DNA of 38,254 bases from a virus: IMG/VR virus record IMGVR_UViG_3300027833_000113, positions 1 through 38,254 of that record, one strand, 5' to 3'. Positions within the stretch are counted from its first letter, which is position 1. Each line of letters starts with the position of its first letter. The notes under the pieces are model-generated. The model did not search any database, was not told the origin of the DNA, and saw nothing but the letters and a program-made list of their open reading frames with translations. This document shows, piece by piece, positions 1 to 5,943 of the stretch. A program made the translations under genes and the position numbers.

Positions 1-18
1 ACACAGAAAGGCAGAAAA

Positions 19-387
19 ATGTTAAAACTGATCGCAACATACATCGTAGCACTGACGCTAGTAAGCGCGACGGTGACAAACGCTCAAACAAGCAATATAC
101 AAGATCACTCACAAGAGAGTGAGCTCTCTATCTTTAATGATGAAGAAAAATCAAGACAAACAACTGAAGAAGAGTGCTACGGCATCGCAAAAGTTCTGGA
201 AACACTCGGAGATGTGCGAGATAACGGTCTAACGATCCGTGAAGCGCATGAAGTGCTCATGACAACGACAGACGATGAAGAAATAGTAATCTCAATGCTC
301 TATATCGCATATGTTGTCGGCGAAGGCAAGACGCCTCAGCAAATTGCAAGCGATTTCATAGACGAATGCGTAGGCGTTCAAGTTTAA
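19..387 (+). CDS. Small exported protein, unknown function
   Basis: I do not recognise a family with certainty. The 122-residue product begins with a clear Sec signal peptide: Lys3, a hydrophobic core over about residues 4-18, and a cleavage site near VTNA-QTS (about residue 22). The mature part is acidic, with two cysteines (about 53 and 118) that could form a disulfide, and a helical C-terminal half rather like small periplasmic helical proteins. The start has a purine-rich ribosome site (AGAAAGG) about nine bases upstream. A palindrome of the same family as the intergenic ones (106-121) lies inside the gene and encodes residues around DHSQESELS. It is the first gene of the leftward early cluster. 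Export suggests a role at the envelope, such as superinfection exclusion, but that is a guess. Confidence 0.6.
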   Translation: MLKLIATYIVALTLVSATVTNAQTSNIQDHSQESELSIFNDEEKSRQTTEEECYGIAKVLETLGDVRDNGLTIREAHEVLMTTTDDEEIVISMLYIAYVVGEGKTPQQIASDFIDECVGVQV

Positions 388-396
388 CACCGCTCT

Positions 397-421
397 AACG
401 CCCGCTCTTGCGAGCGTGCGC
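397..421 (+). promoter_or_regulatory. Conserved hairpin element, copy 1 (candidate early promoter)
   Basis: A 25-base sequence occurs identically three times in the window (here, 7637-7661 and 11062-11086), always between genes and upstream of a + strand gene. Its core CCCGCTCTTGCGAGCGTG folds into a 5-bp stem CGCTC/GAGCG with a 4-base loop TTGC, extended after one mismatch by a further CGC/GCG pairing. All copies are followed by a similar AT-rich tract (TTTAAG, ATTAAG, TATAAAG). Copies 1 and 3 also share CGCTCT just upstream. N4 virion RNA polymerase uses small DNA hairpins as promoters, and this phage encodes such an enzyme, so promoter function is plausible. A processing or termination site is the alternative. 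Confidence 0.55.
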
Positions 422-424
422 TTT

Positions 425-545
425 AAGGGAGCTCACTCTCTCTCAAGTGAGTGACCTCTTTACAAGCAATATTTCAAAATATAAGAGATCGCTCGCCTAA
501 GAGCAAACACCCTAAGGGAGCTCGCTCTCAGGCGAGCGACCTCTT
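425..545 (+). repeat. Cluster of palindromic elements with covarying stems
   Basis: The gene-free stretch 422-567 holds three related palindromes. At 432-451 the stem is CTCACT/AGTGAG; at 520-537 it is GCTCGC/GCGAGC; at 491-504 it is GCTC/GAGC in the opposite orientation. Flanks are shared (AAGGGAG on one side, GACCTCTT on the other). The change from CACTC-GAGTG to CGCTC-GAGCG keeps the pairing, which points to selection on the hairpin. Related copies lie at 106-121, 1029-1043, 2249-2311 and 11092-11121. The stem is the same as in the 25-base hairpin element just upstream. Confidence 0.6.
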
Positions 546-567
546 AAACAAAGAAAGATGATAAACA

Positions 568-1053
568 ATGTTGACTTTATATAAACCAAAAGTAATATTC
601 TCAATAGACAATGTGAATGATCTTCACATAAAAGCAAAGTTCTTAAGAATGTACGATACACTGCTCAACATGGGAAAAGTATCTAATAGCATGTCAGAAG
701 GCACTGGTTGCTGGGAAGGCACGTTAGAGCAATGCTTTATGGTAAATGAAGACGTATTCGACAAACACATACGCAAAACAAGGTATCTTGAAAACCAAGA
801 AGCGGTTTTACACGTAGCAGGATCAACAAAACAACCAGCATTCATAGAAATGCTGAAAACAGGCGAACAGAGAAACGCAGGAGTGATGAGACAAATAACA
901 CGCAAAGAAGCGTATGAGCTGAACGCATGGACAAACTTCAATAACAGATACTACGAGATCAAGGCAACGAAAGCACAGCCATTCAGCGAATACGGCTACT
1001 ACGGCGAAAACAACGCTCAAGTAAGAGATCGCTCCCTAAGCGAGCTCCGTTAA
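568..1053 (+). CDS. Hypothetical early protein
   Basis: The 161-residue soluble product is not recognised. It has no signal peptide or membrane segment. The middle is mixed charged helix and the C-terminal part is rich in Tyr/Asn (YGYYGENN). The start at 568 follows AAAGAAAG about nine bases upstream. The last codons (around VRDRSLSELR) are written by a palindromic element (1029-1043) of the same family as the intergenic ones, so the natural C-terminus may once have been slightly different. It lies between the hairpin cluster and a tightly packed row of small genes. Confidence 0.6.
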   Translation: MLTLYKPKVIFSIDNVNDLHIKAKFLRMYDTLLNMGKVSNSMSEGTGCWEGTLEQCFMVNEDVFDKHIRKTRYLENQEAVLHVAGSTKQPAFIEMLKTGEQRNAGVMRQITRKEAYELNAWTNFNNRYYEIKATKAQPFSEYGYYGENNAQVRDRSLSELR

Positions 1054-1070
1054 CACAGAAAGCAGATAAA

Positions 1071-1268
1071 ATGACTTACGATCAAACAAATAAGTTGTTG
1101 ACAACAATAGAAAACCTAACATTGCGCTCAAGAATGCTAGCAAGAACGATGGCAGAAAAACACGTAGATTGGAAAGCAGTCGCAGAACTCGAGGGGCACG
1201 TATTAGATGATAAAAGAACGCTATACGCATTATTTGTCGAAATTGAAAGAAAAGATTCAACAAATTAA
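1071..1268 (+). CDS. Small helical hypothetical protein
   Basis: This gene encodes 65 residues, largely helical and charged (for example LTLRSRMLARTMAEKHVDWKA), with no recognised domain. The start is preceded by AGAAAGCAGATAAA, a weak ribosome site of the type used by its neighbours. It begins 17 bases after the previous gene, and its 3' end overlaps the next gene in another frame by about 60 bases. That is a long overlap even for a phage, so either both are translated or the next gene starts later. Confidence 0.5.
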   Translation: MTYDQTNKLLTTIENLTLRSRMLARTMAEKHVDWKAVAELEGHVLDDKRTLYALFVEIERKDSTN

Positions 1269-1488
1269 AATAAAAGCAGCAAAGCTAAAAACAAAACTGC
1301 AAGAAATCAAAGCAAAACTGCAAGAAATCAAAGCAAAACTGCAAGAAATCAAAGCAAGATTTGTGGAACAAAAACCAAAGCTACAGAAAATAAAGCAATA
1401 CGTCACGCAATCATGGGCAATGATCTACGTAAATATTGCGGTAATGATAATTGCAGGAATATCTACTGTGAAATACTATTGGAACTAA
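1207..1488 (+). CDS. Coiled-coil protein with C-terminal membrane anchor
   Basis: The 93-residue product has a Lys-rich heptad coiled coil (about residues 8-65) followed by one hydrophobic segment near the C-terminus (about 73-89, MIYVNIAVMIIAGIS), so it is probably a tail-anchored membrane protein with a basic cytoplasmic rod. Three perfect heptads KLQEIKA (residues 30-50) arise from a 21-bp tandem repeat. The start at 1207 overlaps the previous gene; no in-frame Met follows before the membrane segment. The topology recalls small phage envelope proteins such as spanin or holin accessory factors, but it lies in the early cluster and not beside the lysozyme, so I assign no function. Confidence 0.5.
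   Translation: MIKERYTHYLSKLKEKIQQIKIKAAKLKTKLQEIKAKLQEIKAKLQEIKARFVEQKPKLQKIKQYVTQSWAMIYVNIAVMIIAGISTVKYYWN
1294..1356 (+). repeat. Three tandem 21-bp repeats (heptad-encoding)
   Basis: The unit AAACTGCAAGAAATCAAAGC plus a final A occurs three times head to tail, in frame, each copy encoding one KLQEIKA heptad. Copies are identical, so the expansion is recent. Loss or gain of one copy would lengthen or shorten the coiled coil by exactly two helical turns. Confidence 0.9.
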
Positions 1489-1514
1489 AGACAAATGCAA
1501 GAAAGGATAACAAG

Positions 1515-1898
1515 ATGCACCACAAAACGTACTCAGAAAGCGTTGAACGCTGCTTTAGCAAGTTCTATTCTCGCGTAAATACAAAGCGCGTAATGCTGCC
1601 GCTACCGTACACAGAAGTTTTAGAACTGTTAGAAGAAGACATTAAAGCAATACTTGCAGAAACATCAGAGCCAGTTGCAGAAGTACAAACCGCGTACGAA
1701 AACGGCTTGCAAGATGGCAACGAAAACTCAGATATCGAATATGGCACAGGCTACGAAGATGGTCAACGTGCAGCGGAAACTGAAGCATACTTAAATGGCT
1801 GGAGAGCGGGTGTGAGTCGCACGCTGCAACGCGTGAACATCAAACCACGTGAACCACGCGAAAAGAATGCGCGCCACACACAGATTAAGACACCATGA
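1515..1898 (+). CDS. Hypothetical protein sharing a 25-residue segment with a later gene
   Basis: I choose ATG 1515 because GAAAGGA lies seven bases upstream; an in-frame ATG at 1413 lies within the previous gene and has no ribosome site. The 127-residue product is not recognised. It has a Tyr/Gly-rich stretch (about 65-100, repeated x-GY-x-D/N-G motifs such as YENGLQDG, GTGYEDGQ, YLNGWRAG) that resembles short glycine-bearing helical repeats. Its C-terminus, RTLQRVNIKP and on to ARHTQIK, is nearly identical to an internal segment of the gene at 4359-4670, where the protein continues further. This copy ends two residues later. Confidence 0.55.
   Translation: MHHKTYSESVERCFSKFYSRVNTKRVMLPLPYTEVLELLEEDIKAILAETSEPVAEVQTAYENGLQDGNENSDIEYGTGYEDGQRAAETEAYLNGWRAGVSRTLQRVNIKPREPREKNARHTQIKTP
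1816..1888 (+). repeat. 73-bp segment shared with 4519-4591, copy 1
   Basis: This segment matches 4519-4591 at 72 of 73 bases (A versus G in the CCACGTGRACC part) and is read in the same frame in two otherwise unlike genes. It encodes the extreme C-terminus here. The match ends abruptly on both sides, as expected for gene conversion or a copied domain fragment. Confidence 0.9.
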
Positions 1899-1916
1899 AG
1901 TAAGGGAACTAAAGAA

Positions 1917-2180
1917 ATGCTACGAATAGTAAGAGAACGAGGAAGCCTTACCGCCGCGCAAGGTACCAAAGACATAATAACTCTAGCAGATCGATTCGGA
2001 GTGTACTCAATAGAACAAGGCGATGGCACAGTGATAGAAGAAAAAGGTGAAAGATTCTATCTAGAACCGACAGATTGGTTTATTTGCAACATGGAGCTAG
2101 ACACATGGCACCACACAACAGACGAAGAGTTTCAAAATGATTATGTAATGGAACTATACCAAGTAGCGTTTAACGACTAA
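1917..2180 (+). CDS. Hypothetical early protein
   Basis: The 87-residue product is not recognised. It is acidic, has no membrane segment, and looks like a compact alpha/beta fold (alternating strands around VYSIEQGDGTVIEEKGERFYL). The start follows AAGGGAACTAAAGAA, with GGGAA about eight bases upstream. It is followed by 150 bases of non-coding repeats. Confidence 0.55.
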   Translation: MLRIVRERGSLTAAQGTKDIITLADRFGVYSIEQGDGTVIEEKGERFYLEPTDWFICNMELDTWHHTTDEEFQNDYVMELYQVAFND

Positions 2181-2205
2181 CGACGAGGTTACACGATGGG
2201 TTTTG

Positions 2206-2311
2206 CCGTTGTTCCTTGAGCCACAATACAACGGACACACACAAAGAAGCTCGCTCTCATAAAGGGAGCTCGCTCTCATAAAGGGAGCGACCTCTTACGA
2301 GCGACCTCTTA
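2206..2311 (+). repeat. Intergenic hairpin and tandem repeats
   Basis: The gene-free stretch 2181-2330 holds several structures. A 7-bp hairpin CCGTTGT/ACAACGG spans 2206-2234. Two tandem copies of a 19-base unit beginning GCTCGCTCTC cover 2249-2286. Two copies of GAGCGACCTCTTA lie at 2285-2297 and 2299-2311. The parts are pieces of the same palindrome family seen at 425-545, here rearranged. The stretch ends just before a small gene, so a regulatory or mRNA-processing role is possible. Confidence 0.6.
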
Positions 2312-2330
2312 AACAAGTGAGTGATCTATA

Positions 2331-2489
2331 ATGAAAACACGAATAAAAACAAGTGGTGGTGATGAGTATGACGCGTTCTCAAAAAGACGCAGAAACTACA
2401 CGTTTCCACGCGGATACATAAAAAAGCTACAAAGAGCGTATAATAAAAGACTACGCAAGAAAACAAAGGTAGAACAATATGAAGATTAG
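2331..2489 (+). CDS. Small basic hypothetical protein
   Basis: The 52-residue product (starts MKTRIKTSGGDEYDAF, ends KVEQYED) is strongly basic, with a run SKRRRNY and many Lys/Arg in its second half, suggesting nucleic-acid binding. The start is preceded by AAGTGAGTGATCTATA, a modest ribosome site. It overlaps the following DUF1127 gene by 11 bases, a common sign of translational coupling here. No family is recognised. Confidence 0.5.
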   Translation: MKTRIKTSGGDEYDAFSKRRRNYTFPRGYIKKLQRAYNKRLRKKTKVEQYED

Positions 2490-2676
2490 CATGCGTGCAG
2501 CAATTGTAGAAGCGTTCAGACGCCACACAAATACGCGTAACACAATAAAAGAGCTGAACAGTCTAACAGATGATGAACTCAACGACATAGGAATAAATAG
2601 AGGTGACATACAAAACATCGCGAGAGGAGTTCTAGACGTGCACAGAGCAGTGCGAGACCATAACGAACAAAAATAA
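2479..2676 (+). CDS. DUF1127-type small protein
   Basis: The 65-residue product contains the hallmark of DUF1127 (YjiS-like) proteins: a short Arg-rich helix followed by ELNSLTDDELNDIGINRGDI (about residues 24-43). These small proteins are abundant in Proteobacteria, especially Alphaproteobacteria, where some act in RNA turnover or stress and phosphate responses. In a phage it could be a host-derived regulator. The start overlaps the previous gene, with GGTAGAA upstream. The gene is in the early cluster just before thyX. Confidence 0.75.
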   Translation: MKISMRAAIVEAFRRHTNTRNTIKELNSLTDDELNDIGINRGDIQNIARGVLDVHRAVRDHNEQK

Positions 2677-2688
2677 AGGATAACCCTT

Positions 2689-3375
2689 ATGGAATCAACA
2701 GTAATAAAATTCCCAAAGCAAATCCAAGTGACATACATTGATCACATGGGCACAGATCTTTCTGTAGTCAACGCAGCACGCGTGAGCTTCGGAAAAACAA
2801 GTAAACTAGAAGAACAACCACACGGTCCAGCACGACTCAAAGAAAACGATTCCAAACTGATAAACTACCTAGCAAAGCACAAACACTTGTCACCATTCGG
2901 CCATTGCTTCGCATCCTTTCACGTAAAAGCACCAGTGTTTGTAGCGCGCCAATTAGTAAAACATAAATACTTACGCTGGAATGAAATAAGCAGAAGATAC
3001 GTGTTTGACGAATCAGAATTCTTTAACACAGAGCACTGGCGCGGCGCATCAGAAGATAAAAAGCAAGGAAGCGAAGGAGTAATAAGCATATCAAAATTCA
3101 GACAAAAGGCGTATAAAACAGCAGTGAACTCATGCAAAGCCGTATACAACCAGCTGCTGAAAGACGGAGTAGCTCCAGAACAAGCTAGAATGATACTACC
3201 ACAATCTGCGATGACGGAATGGTACTGGTCAGGCTCGCTAGACGCGCTGGCAGCAATGTGCAAACTGCGGTGTGCAAGCGACACACAGAAAGAGTCACGA
3301 GAAGCAGCAAATCAAATACACGCTGAAATGGCAAAGCTATACCCAGTGTCATGGAAAGCGTTGATAGAAAGTTAA
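2689..3375 (+). CDS. thyX: Flavin-dependent thymidylate synthase ThyX
   Basis: ThyX converts dUMP to dTMP using FAD, methylene-tetrahydrofolate and NADPH. The 228-residue length is typical. Visible signatures are NAARVSFG (28-35), the HLSPFGH stretch (66-72), and the ThyX motif region at 87-104: RQ87-88, then KHK at 91-93, R96, N98-E99, S101 and R103-Y104. The canonical motif is RHRxxSxNExSxRY, so here RHR is KHK and the first Ser is Arg; the remaining positions agree. The start follows AAAGGATAACCCTT. Its product supplies thymidine nucleotides for phage DNA synthesis, which frees the ThyA-family protein encoded next door for another reaction. Confidence 0.9.
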   Translation: MESTVIKFPKQIQVTYIDHMGTDLSVVNAARVSFGKTSKLEEQPHGPARLKENDSKLINYLAKHKHLSPFGHCFASFHVKAPVFVARQLVKHKYLRWNEISRRYVFDESEFFNTEHWRGASEDKKQGSEGVISISKFRQKAYKTAVNSCKAVYNQLLKDGVAPEQARMILPQSAMTEWYWSGSLDALAAMCKLRCASDTQKESREAANQIHAEMAKLYPVSWKALIES

Positions 3376-3379
3376 TATA

Positions 3380-4024
3380 ATGTATGTAAACAAAGTAAAA
3401 GAGATTCGAAACAAACTAATAAAACTCAAGAAACGTACAAAACCAAAAGAAATGATAGAAATAGTAAATGCATCGTTTATAGCAGACGAGGAAAGCATAT
3501 TCGGTAAAGTAAACGAAGATTACATACAACGCGAATTTAAATGGTACGCGTCACAAAGCCTGAACGTGCACGACATAGAAGGCGTAGTGCCAGATATATG
3601 GGCGCAAGTGTCGGGTGCAGATGGCAGCATCAACTCAAACTACGGATGGTGCCAATTTTCATACGAGAACTGTTTTCAATACGATAGTGCAATCGCAAGT
3701 CTAAGAAAAGACCTAAACAGTAGACAAGGCGCGATGATATTCAACAGACCATCGATGCATATGGACGCGATAGAATGTGGTCGATCAGATTTCATGTGCA
3801 CATACGCACACCAAATGATGTTCAGAGACGGCAAGCTTAACTACCACGTGTACATGCGATCAAACGACGTAGTGTTTGGCTACAACAATGATAAAGCGTG
3901 GGCAGACTACGTGCACGATTTAGCAGCAAAAGACCTTGGAGTAGAAAAAGGCGTAATGTACTGGAACGCAGCAAGCCTTCACGTATACCCACGTCACCAT
4001 CATTTAGTAGTGCAAAAACCATGA
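3380..4024 (+). CDS. ThyA-superfamily enzyme, probable dCMP hydroxymethylase
   Basis: The 214-residue product belongs to the thymidylate synthase/dCMP hydroxymethylase family. I see the catalytic Cys140 in DFMCTYAH, the phosphate-binding R160-S161-x-D163 in YMRSNDVVFGY, and the nucleotide-binding HVYPRH near the C-terminus (201-206). Thymidylate synthases have Asn in the GLPFN motif (N177 in E. coli) to read uracil; here the aligned residue is Asp171 (GYNND). T4 dCMP hydroxymethylase has Asp (D179) at this position, which lets it accept cytosine. With ThyX next door making dTMP, a role in making 5-hydroxymethyl-dCMP is the best reading. No glucosyltransferase is visible. It starts four bases after thyX and overlaps the next small gene by ATGA. 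Confidence 0.75.
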   Translation: MYVNKVKEIRNKLIKLKKRTKPKEMIEIVNASFIADEESIFGKVNEDYIQREFKWYASQSLNVHDIEGVVPDIWAQVSGADGSINSNYGWCQFSYENCFQYDSAIASLRKDLNSRQGAMIFNRPSMHMDAIECGRSDFMCTYAHQMMFRDGKLNYHVYMRSNDVVFGYNNDKAWADYVHDLAAKDLGVEKGVMYWNAASLHVYPRHHHLVVQKP

Positions 4025-4098
4025 TGGCAATGTCTGTGGTAGCACCACCAACAATAGTTCTAATCATATTCATAGTAAACGCAATGAGGACAAAATGA
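4021..4098 (+). CDS. Single-pass membrane microprotein (candidate)
   Basis: A 25-residue reading frame starts in an ATGA overlap with the previous stop codon and ends in an ATGA overlap with the next start. The sequence MMAMSVVAPPTIVLIIFIV followed by NAMRTK is one hydrophobic helix with a positively charged tail. Coupled overlaps at both ends favour real translation, and the frame bridges what would otherwise be a 70-base gap. There is no strong ribosome site of its own. The function is unknown; it may be a small inhibitor or membrane-acting peptide. Confidence 0.4.
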   Translation: MMAMSVVAPPTIVLIIFIVNAMRTK

Positions 4099-4322
4099 AA
4101 CAAGATTACACAAACGAATACACAGACGGATACAAAAACGCAATTGACGAGATCTTAAAACTAACAGCAGGATCAAACGTGTTTTACACACCAGAAACGA
4201 ACGAAGAACTGCAAAAAATGATCAAACAATTCCAAGAGAATGGGACAATGACAGTAATGTTTGCGTTGAATTTTCTATCACAAGAAATTGAAAAACTTAA
4301 GACAGCAATAGATAAAGATTAA
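4095..4322 (+). CDS. Hypothetical early protein
   Basis: The 75-residue acidic, helical product (starts MKQDYTNEYTDGY) is not recognised. Its second half is a likely amphipathic helix (FLSQEIEKLKTAIDKD). A good ribosome site, GAGGA, lies about six bases upstream of ATG 4095. It overlaps the preceding microprotein frame by four bases. Confidence 0.55.
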   Translation: MKQDYTNEYTDGYKNAIDEILKLTAGSNVFYTPETNEELQKMIKQFQENGTMTVMFALNFLSQEIEKLKTAIDKD

Positions 4323-4358
4323 CTACAAGCTATAACAGCAACAAAAGAAAGCAAGAAA

Positions 4359-4670
4359 ATGCATTACAAAATTAAAGCTACGCGCACAGAAGCATACGTG
4401 GGATCAACGAACAACCCATACACAGATGAATATGTGAAAGCGCTCAAAGCGCAAGTGCGTAAAAACAACAAAGCAATGCGCAAAGAAGCACGACGCACAG
4501 GAGTGTTCAACTTCTATGGTCGCACGCTGCAACGCGTGAACATCAAACCACGTGGACCACGCGAAAAGAATGCGCGCCACACACAGATTAAAGATGCACG
4601 TTACTTCGATATATATTTGCACAAAGACACGACAGGTAACTGGCGAATGTACAAAGAACTAAACGGCTAA
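4359..4670 (+). CDS. Hypothetical protein with the shared 25-residue segment
   Basis: The 103-residue basic product is not recognised. Residues about 54-78 (GRTLQRVNIKP through HTQIK) are almost identical to the C-terminus of the product of 1515-1898, but here the protein continues for 25 residues (KDARYFDIYLHKDTTGNW and on). The longer tail suggests this gene carries the complete version of the segment. The start follows GAAAGCAAGAAA. Confidence 0.55.
   Translation: MHYKIKATRTEAYVGSTNNPYTDEYVKALKAQVRKNNKAMRKEARRTGVFNFYGRTLQRVNIKPRGPREKNARHTQIKDARYFDIYLHKDTTGNWRMYKELNG
4519..4591 (+). repeat. 73-bp segment shared with 1816-1888, copy 2
   Basis: This is the second copy of the in-frame shared segment, differing by one base. 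Here it lies inside the gene, with coding sequence on both sides that has no counterpart at the first copy. Confidence 0.9.
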
Positions 4671-4718
4671 ATTGGAATCATGAAATCGAGTGTCAAAACC
4701 AAAACAATGAGGTAGACA

Positions 4719-4877
4719 ATGGAAATCCAATGTAACCCTTTTGACGACTGCACACACTGGATAGGAAAAATGATACCGCTCAAAGACCAAGTTGATGAGG
4801 GTCCAAGTGATCCTCACCACACTACACAGAGCACAATCAAAATAGAAAGGACGAACAATGCTTTGGGAAGATATTAG
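4719..4877 (+). CDS. Small hypothetical protein
   Basis: A 52-residue reading frame (starts MEIQCNPFDDCTHWIGK) has a good ribosome site AATGAGGTAG about seven bases before its ATG. It fills the space between its neighbours and overlaps the next gene by 20 bases. Two Cys and several His near the N-terminus (C5, C11, H13) could bind metal, but no family is recognised. Confidence 0.45.
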   Translation: MEIQCNPFDDCTHWIGKMIPLKDQVDEGPSDPHHTTQSTIKIERTNNALGRY

Positions 4878-5037
4878 CATACAAGAATATGATGCGTGGA
4901 TGTCAGATCTACAATCACAGCTCGAAGACTACGAATCGTGTGATGATGAAGAAGGCGCATACGTCGCAGAATGTGACATAAGAAACCTAGCAAGCGCGTA
5001 CGCGTCACAAATCAAAAGAGAAAGAGCATGTCAATAA
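4858..5037 (+). CDS. Small acidic hypothetical protein
   Basis: A 59-residue product, MLWEDISIQEYDAWMSDLQ and on to IKRERACQ, is strongly acidic in the middle (YESCDDEEGAYVAECD). GAAAGGA lies about six bases upstream of ATG 4858. It overlaps both neighbours slightly (20 and 10 bases), the packing typical of this cluster. The acidic, DNA-mimic-like composition is common among small phage inhibitors, but I cannot assign a role. Confidence 0.5.
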   Translation: MLWEDISIQEYDAWMSDLQSQLEDYESCDDEEGAYVAECDIRNLASAYASQIKRERACQ

Positions 5038-5273
5038 ACTTCTCAAAGACAAATGCGATAACGCACAGAGACAACGCGATAACGCTCACGCAATACGCAG
5101 GAACGAAGTCAATGCGCTTTGAGAAAGGTAAATTGCGCACTGAATCAGAGACACGTTGTCAAGTGACGTCAGGCAGAAGATACATAACGATGTCAAAACA
5201 ACAAGCAGAGCAAGTAGGCTTAAACCTCTTAATGTGGGCAAAAGGAATGCCGACTAAAGAAATAGACGATTAA
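5028..5273 (+). CDS. Hypothetical early protein
   Basis: The 81-residue basic product (starts MSINFSKTNAITHRDN) is not recognised. The alternating polar/hydrophobic middle looks like a small beta sheet followed by a helix (MSKQQAEQVGLNLLMWAKGM). The start overlaps the previous gene by ten bases, with AAAGAGAAAGAG upstream. It is the last gene before the tmRNA. Confidence 0.55.
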   Translation: MSINFSKTNAITHRDNAITLTQYAGTKSMRFEKGKLRTESETRCQVTSGRRYITMSKQQAEQVGLNLLMWAKGMPTKEIDD

Positions 5274-5299
5274 ACAAGAGATTACCGTTTGAGTTCAAT

Positions 5300-5343
5300 C
5301 TAAAACGATCCTGGACCCGGCTGCAATGCCGGCATCTCCACCA
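5300..5343 (+). ncRNA. ssrA: Two-piece tmRNA: acceptor RNA segment
   Basis: The 3' half of the tRNA-like domain comes first, as in permuted tmRNA genes of Alphaproteobacteria. A T-arm hairpin CCGGC/GCCGG with loop TGCAAT is followed by CATCTCC-A-CCA; the CCA end (5341-5343) is encoded. CATCTCC pairs with GGGGATG at 5409-5415 to give a 7-bp acceptor stem with one G-U pair. The 5' boundary is approximate. The 65 bases between the pieces would be cut out during maturation. Confidence 0.85.
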
Positions 5344-5408
5344 TAAGGGCACTATGATCAGCTTAGCACTCGATGCATAGAAACCGCATCCTCTGGTGTC
5401 CTTTTTAT

Positions 5409-5560
5409 GGGGATGAATTAGATTTCGACAGGGCGCGTAGGCAAGAACGAGGTATTCGGTTGAGCACCGTAATCGGCTTAAAAACTATAAGTGCAAACAC
5501 AAACGCACCTATGGCGCTAGCAGCGTAACAACTGCAACCGCCGGGGTTTTACTATCTTTT
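5409..5560 (+). ncRNA. ssrA: Two-piece tmRNA: coding RNA segment
   Basis: tmRNA with SmpB rescues stalled ribosomes and adds a degradation tag. This piece starts with the 5' tRNA-like half, GGGGATGAATTAGATTTCGAC, minus its last base close to the standard tmRNA 5' end. A pseudoknot-like region follows, then AAAACTATAAGT and the resume codon GCA (5493). The open frame 5493-5528 encodes the tag ANTNAPMALAA and a TAA stop; the ALAA end is the classic proteolysis signal. A CTATCTTT/AAAGATAG hairpin at 5552-5582 may close the transcript or be its last stem, so the 3' end is approximate. I see no SmpB gene, so host SmpB is presumably used. Confidence 0.88.
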
Positions 5561-5663
5561 CCTAGCAACAGAATAAAGATAGACATATAACAACAACTAA
5601 GCAAAAACAAGACGAGATACACAAGCAAAAACGTAAACTTATCAGACTTGAGGAGGTTTAATT

Positions 5664-5939
5664 ATGACTACCGTATTTGACACAGTTGAGCTGGTATTAC
5701 CCCAACACTGGCTTGTGGCATTTTTTAATGACGATCTTTCGGCGTATGACGAAGAAGAAATCGAGCAGATAGAGCGTTTTACACGCTACATGCAAGAAAC
5801 TTATGGCACTTCAATTCCATTAAGCTATGAGTTGGAAAGCGATAACTTCACAGCTTGGCATGATGCTAGAGACTTTGGAGTTTTAGCTTGCGAAGTTTAC
5901 ACGGTCACGTTCCCTATAACCAAACAAAAGAAGGCATAA
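5664..5939 (+). CDS. Conserved-looking hypothetical protein
   Basis: The 91-residue acidic product (starts MTTVFDTVELVLPQHWLVAFFN) is not firmly recognised. It resembles small proteins often found on plasmids and in phages of Proteobacteria, with a conserved layout of LPQHW, a DD/EEE patch and a C-terminal strand EVYTVTFP. It has the best ribosome site in the window, GAGGAGGT eight bases before ATG. Its codon use (more T-ending codons) differs from the A-rich early genes to its left. Together with the tmRNA and the next gene it may be an acquired cassette. Confidence 0.6.
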   Translation: MTTVFDTVELVLPQHWLVAFFNDDLSAYDEEEIEQIERFTRYMQETYGTSIPLSYELESDNFTAWHDARDFGVLACEVYTVTFPITKQKKA

Positions 5940-5943
5940 GCTC

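Noticed and set aside
1413-1514. N-terminal extension of the gene at 1515-1898
   Set aside because: It lies within the preceding membrane-protein gene, and the clear ribosome site favours ATG 1515.
2195-2218. Seven-codon leader peptide (MGFAVVP) before the repeats
   Set aside because: It has a GAGG upstream, but is so short that chance is the simpler explanation, and it has no run of a regulated amino acid codon.
2678-2690. T7-type promoter at AACCCTTATGG before thyX
   Set aside because: Only about eight bases match the core and it overlaps the ribosome site of thyX.
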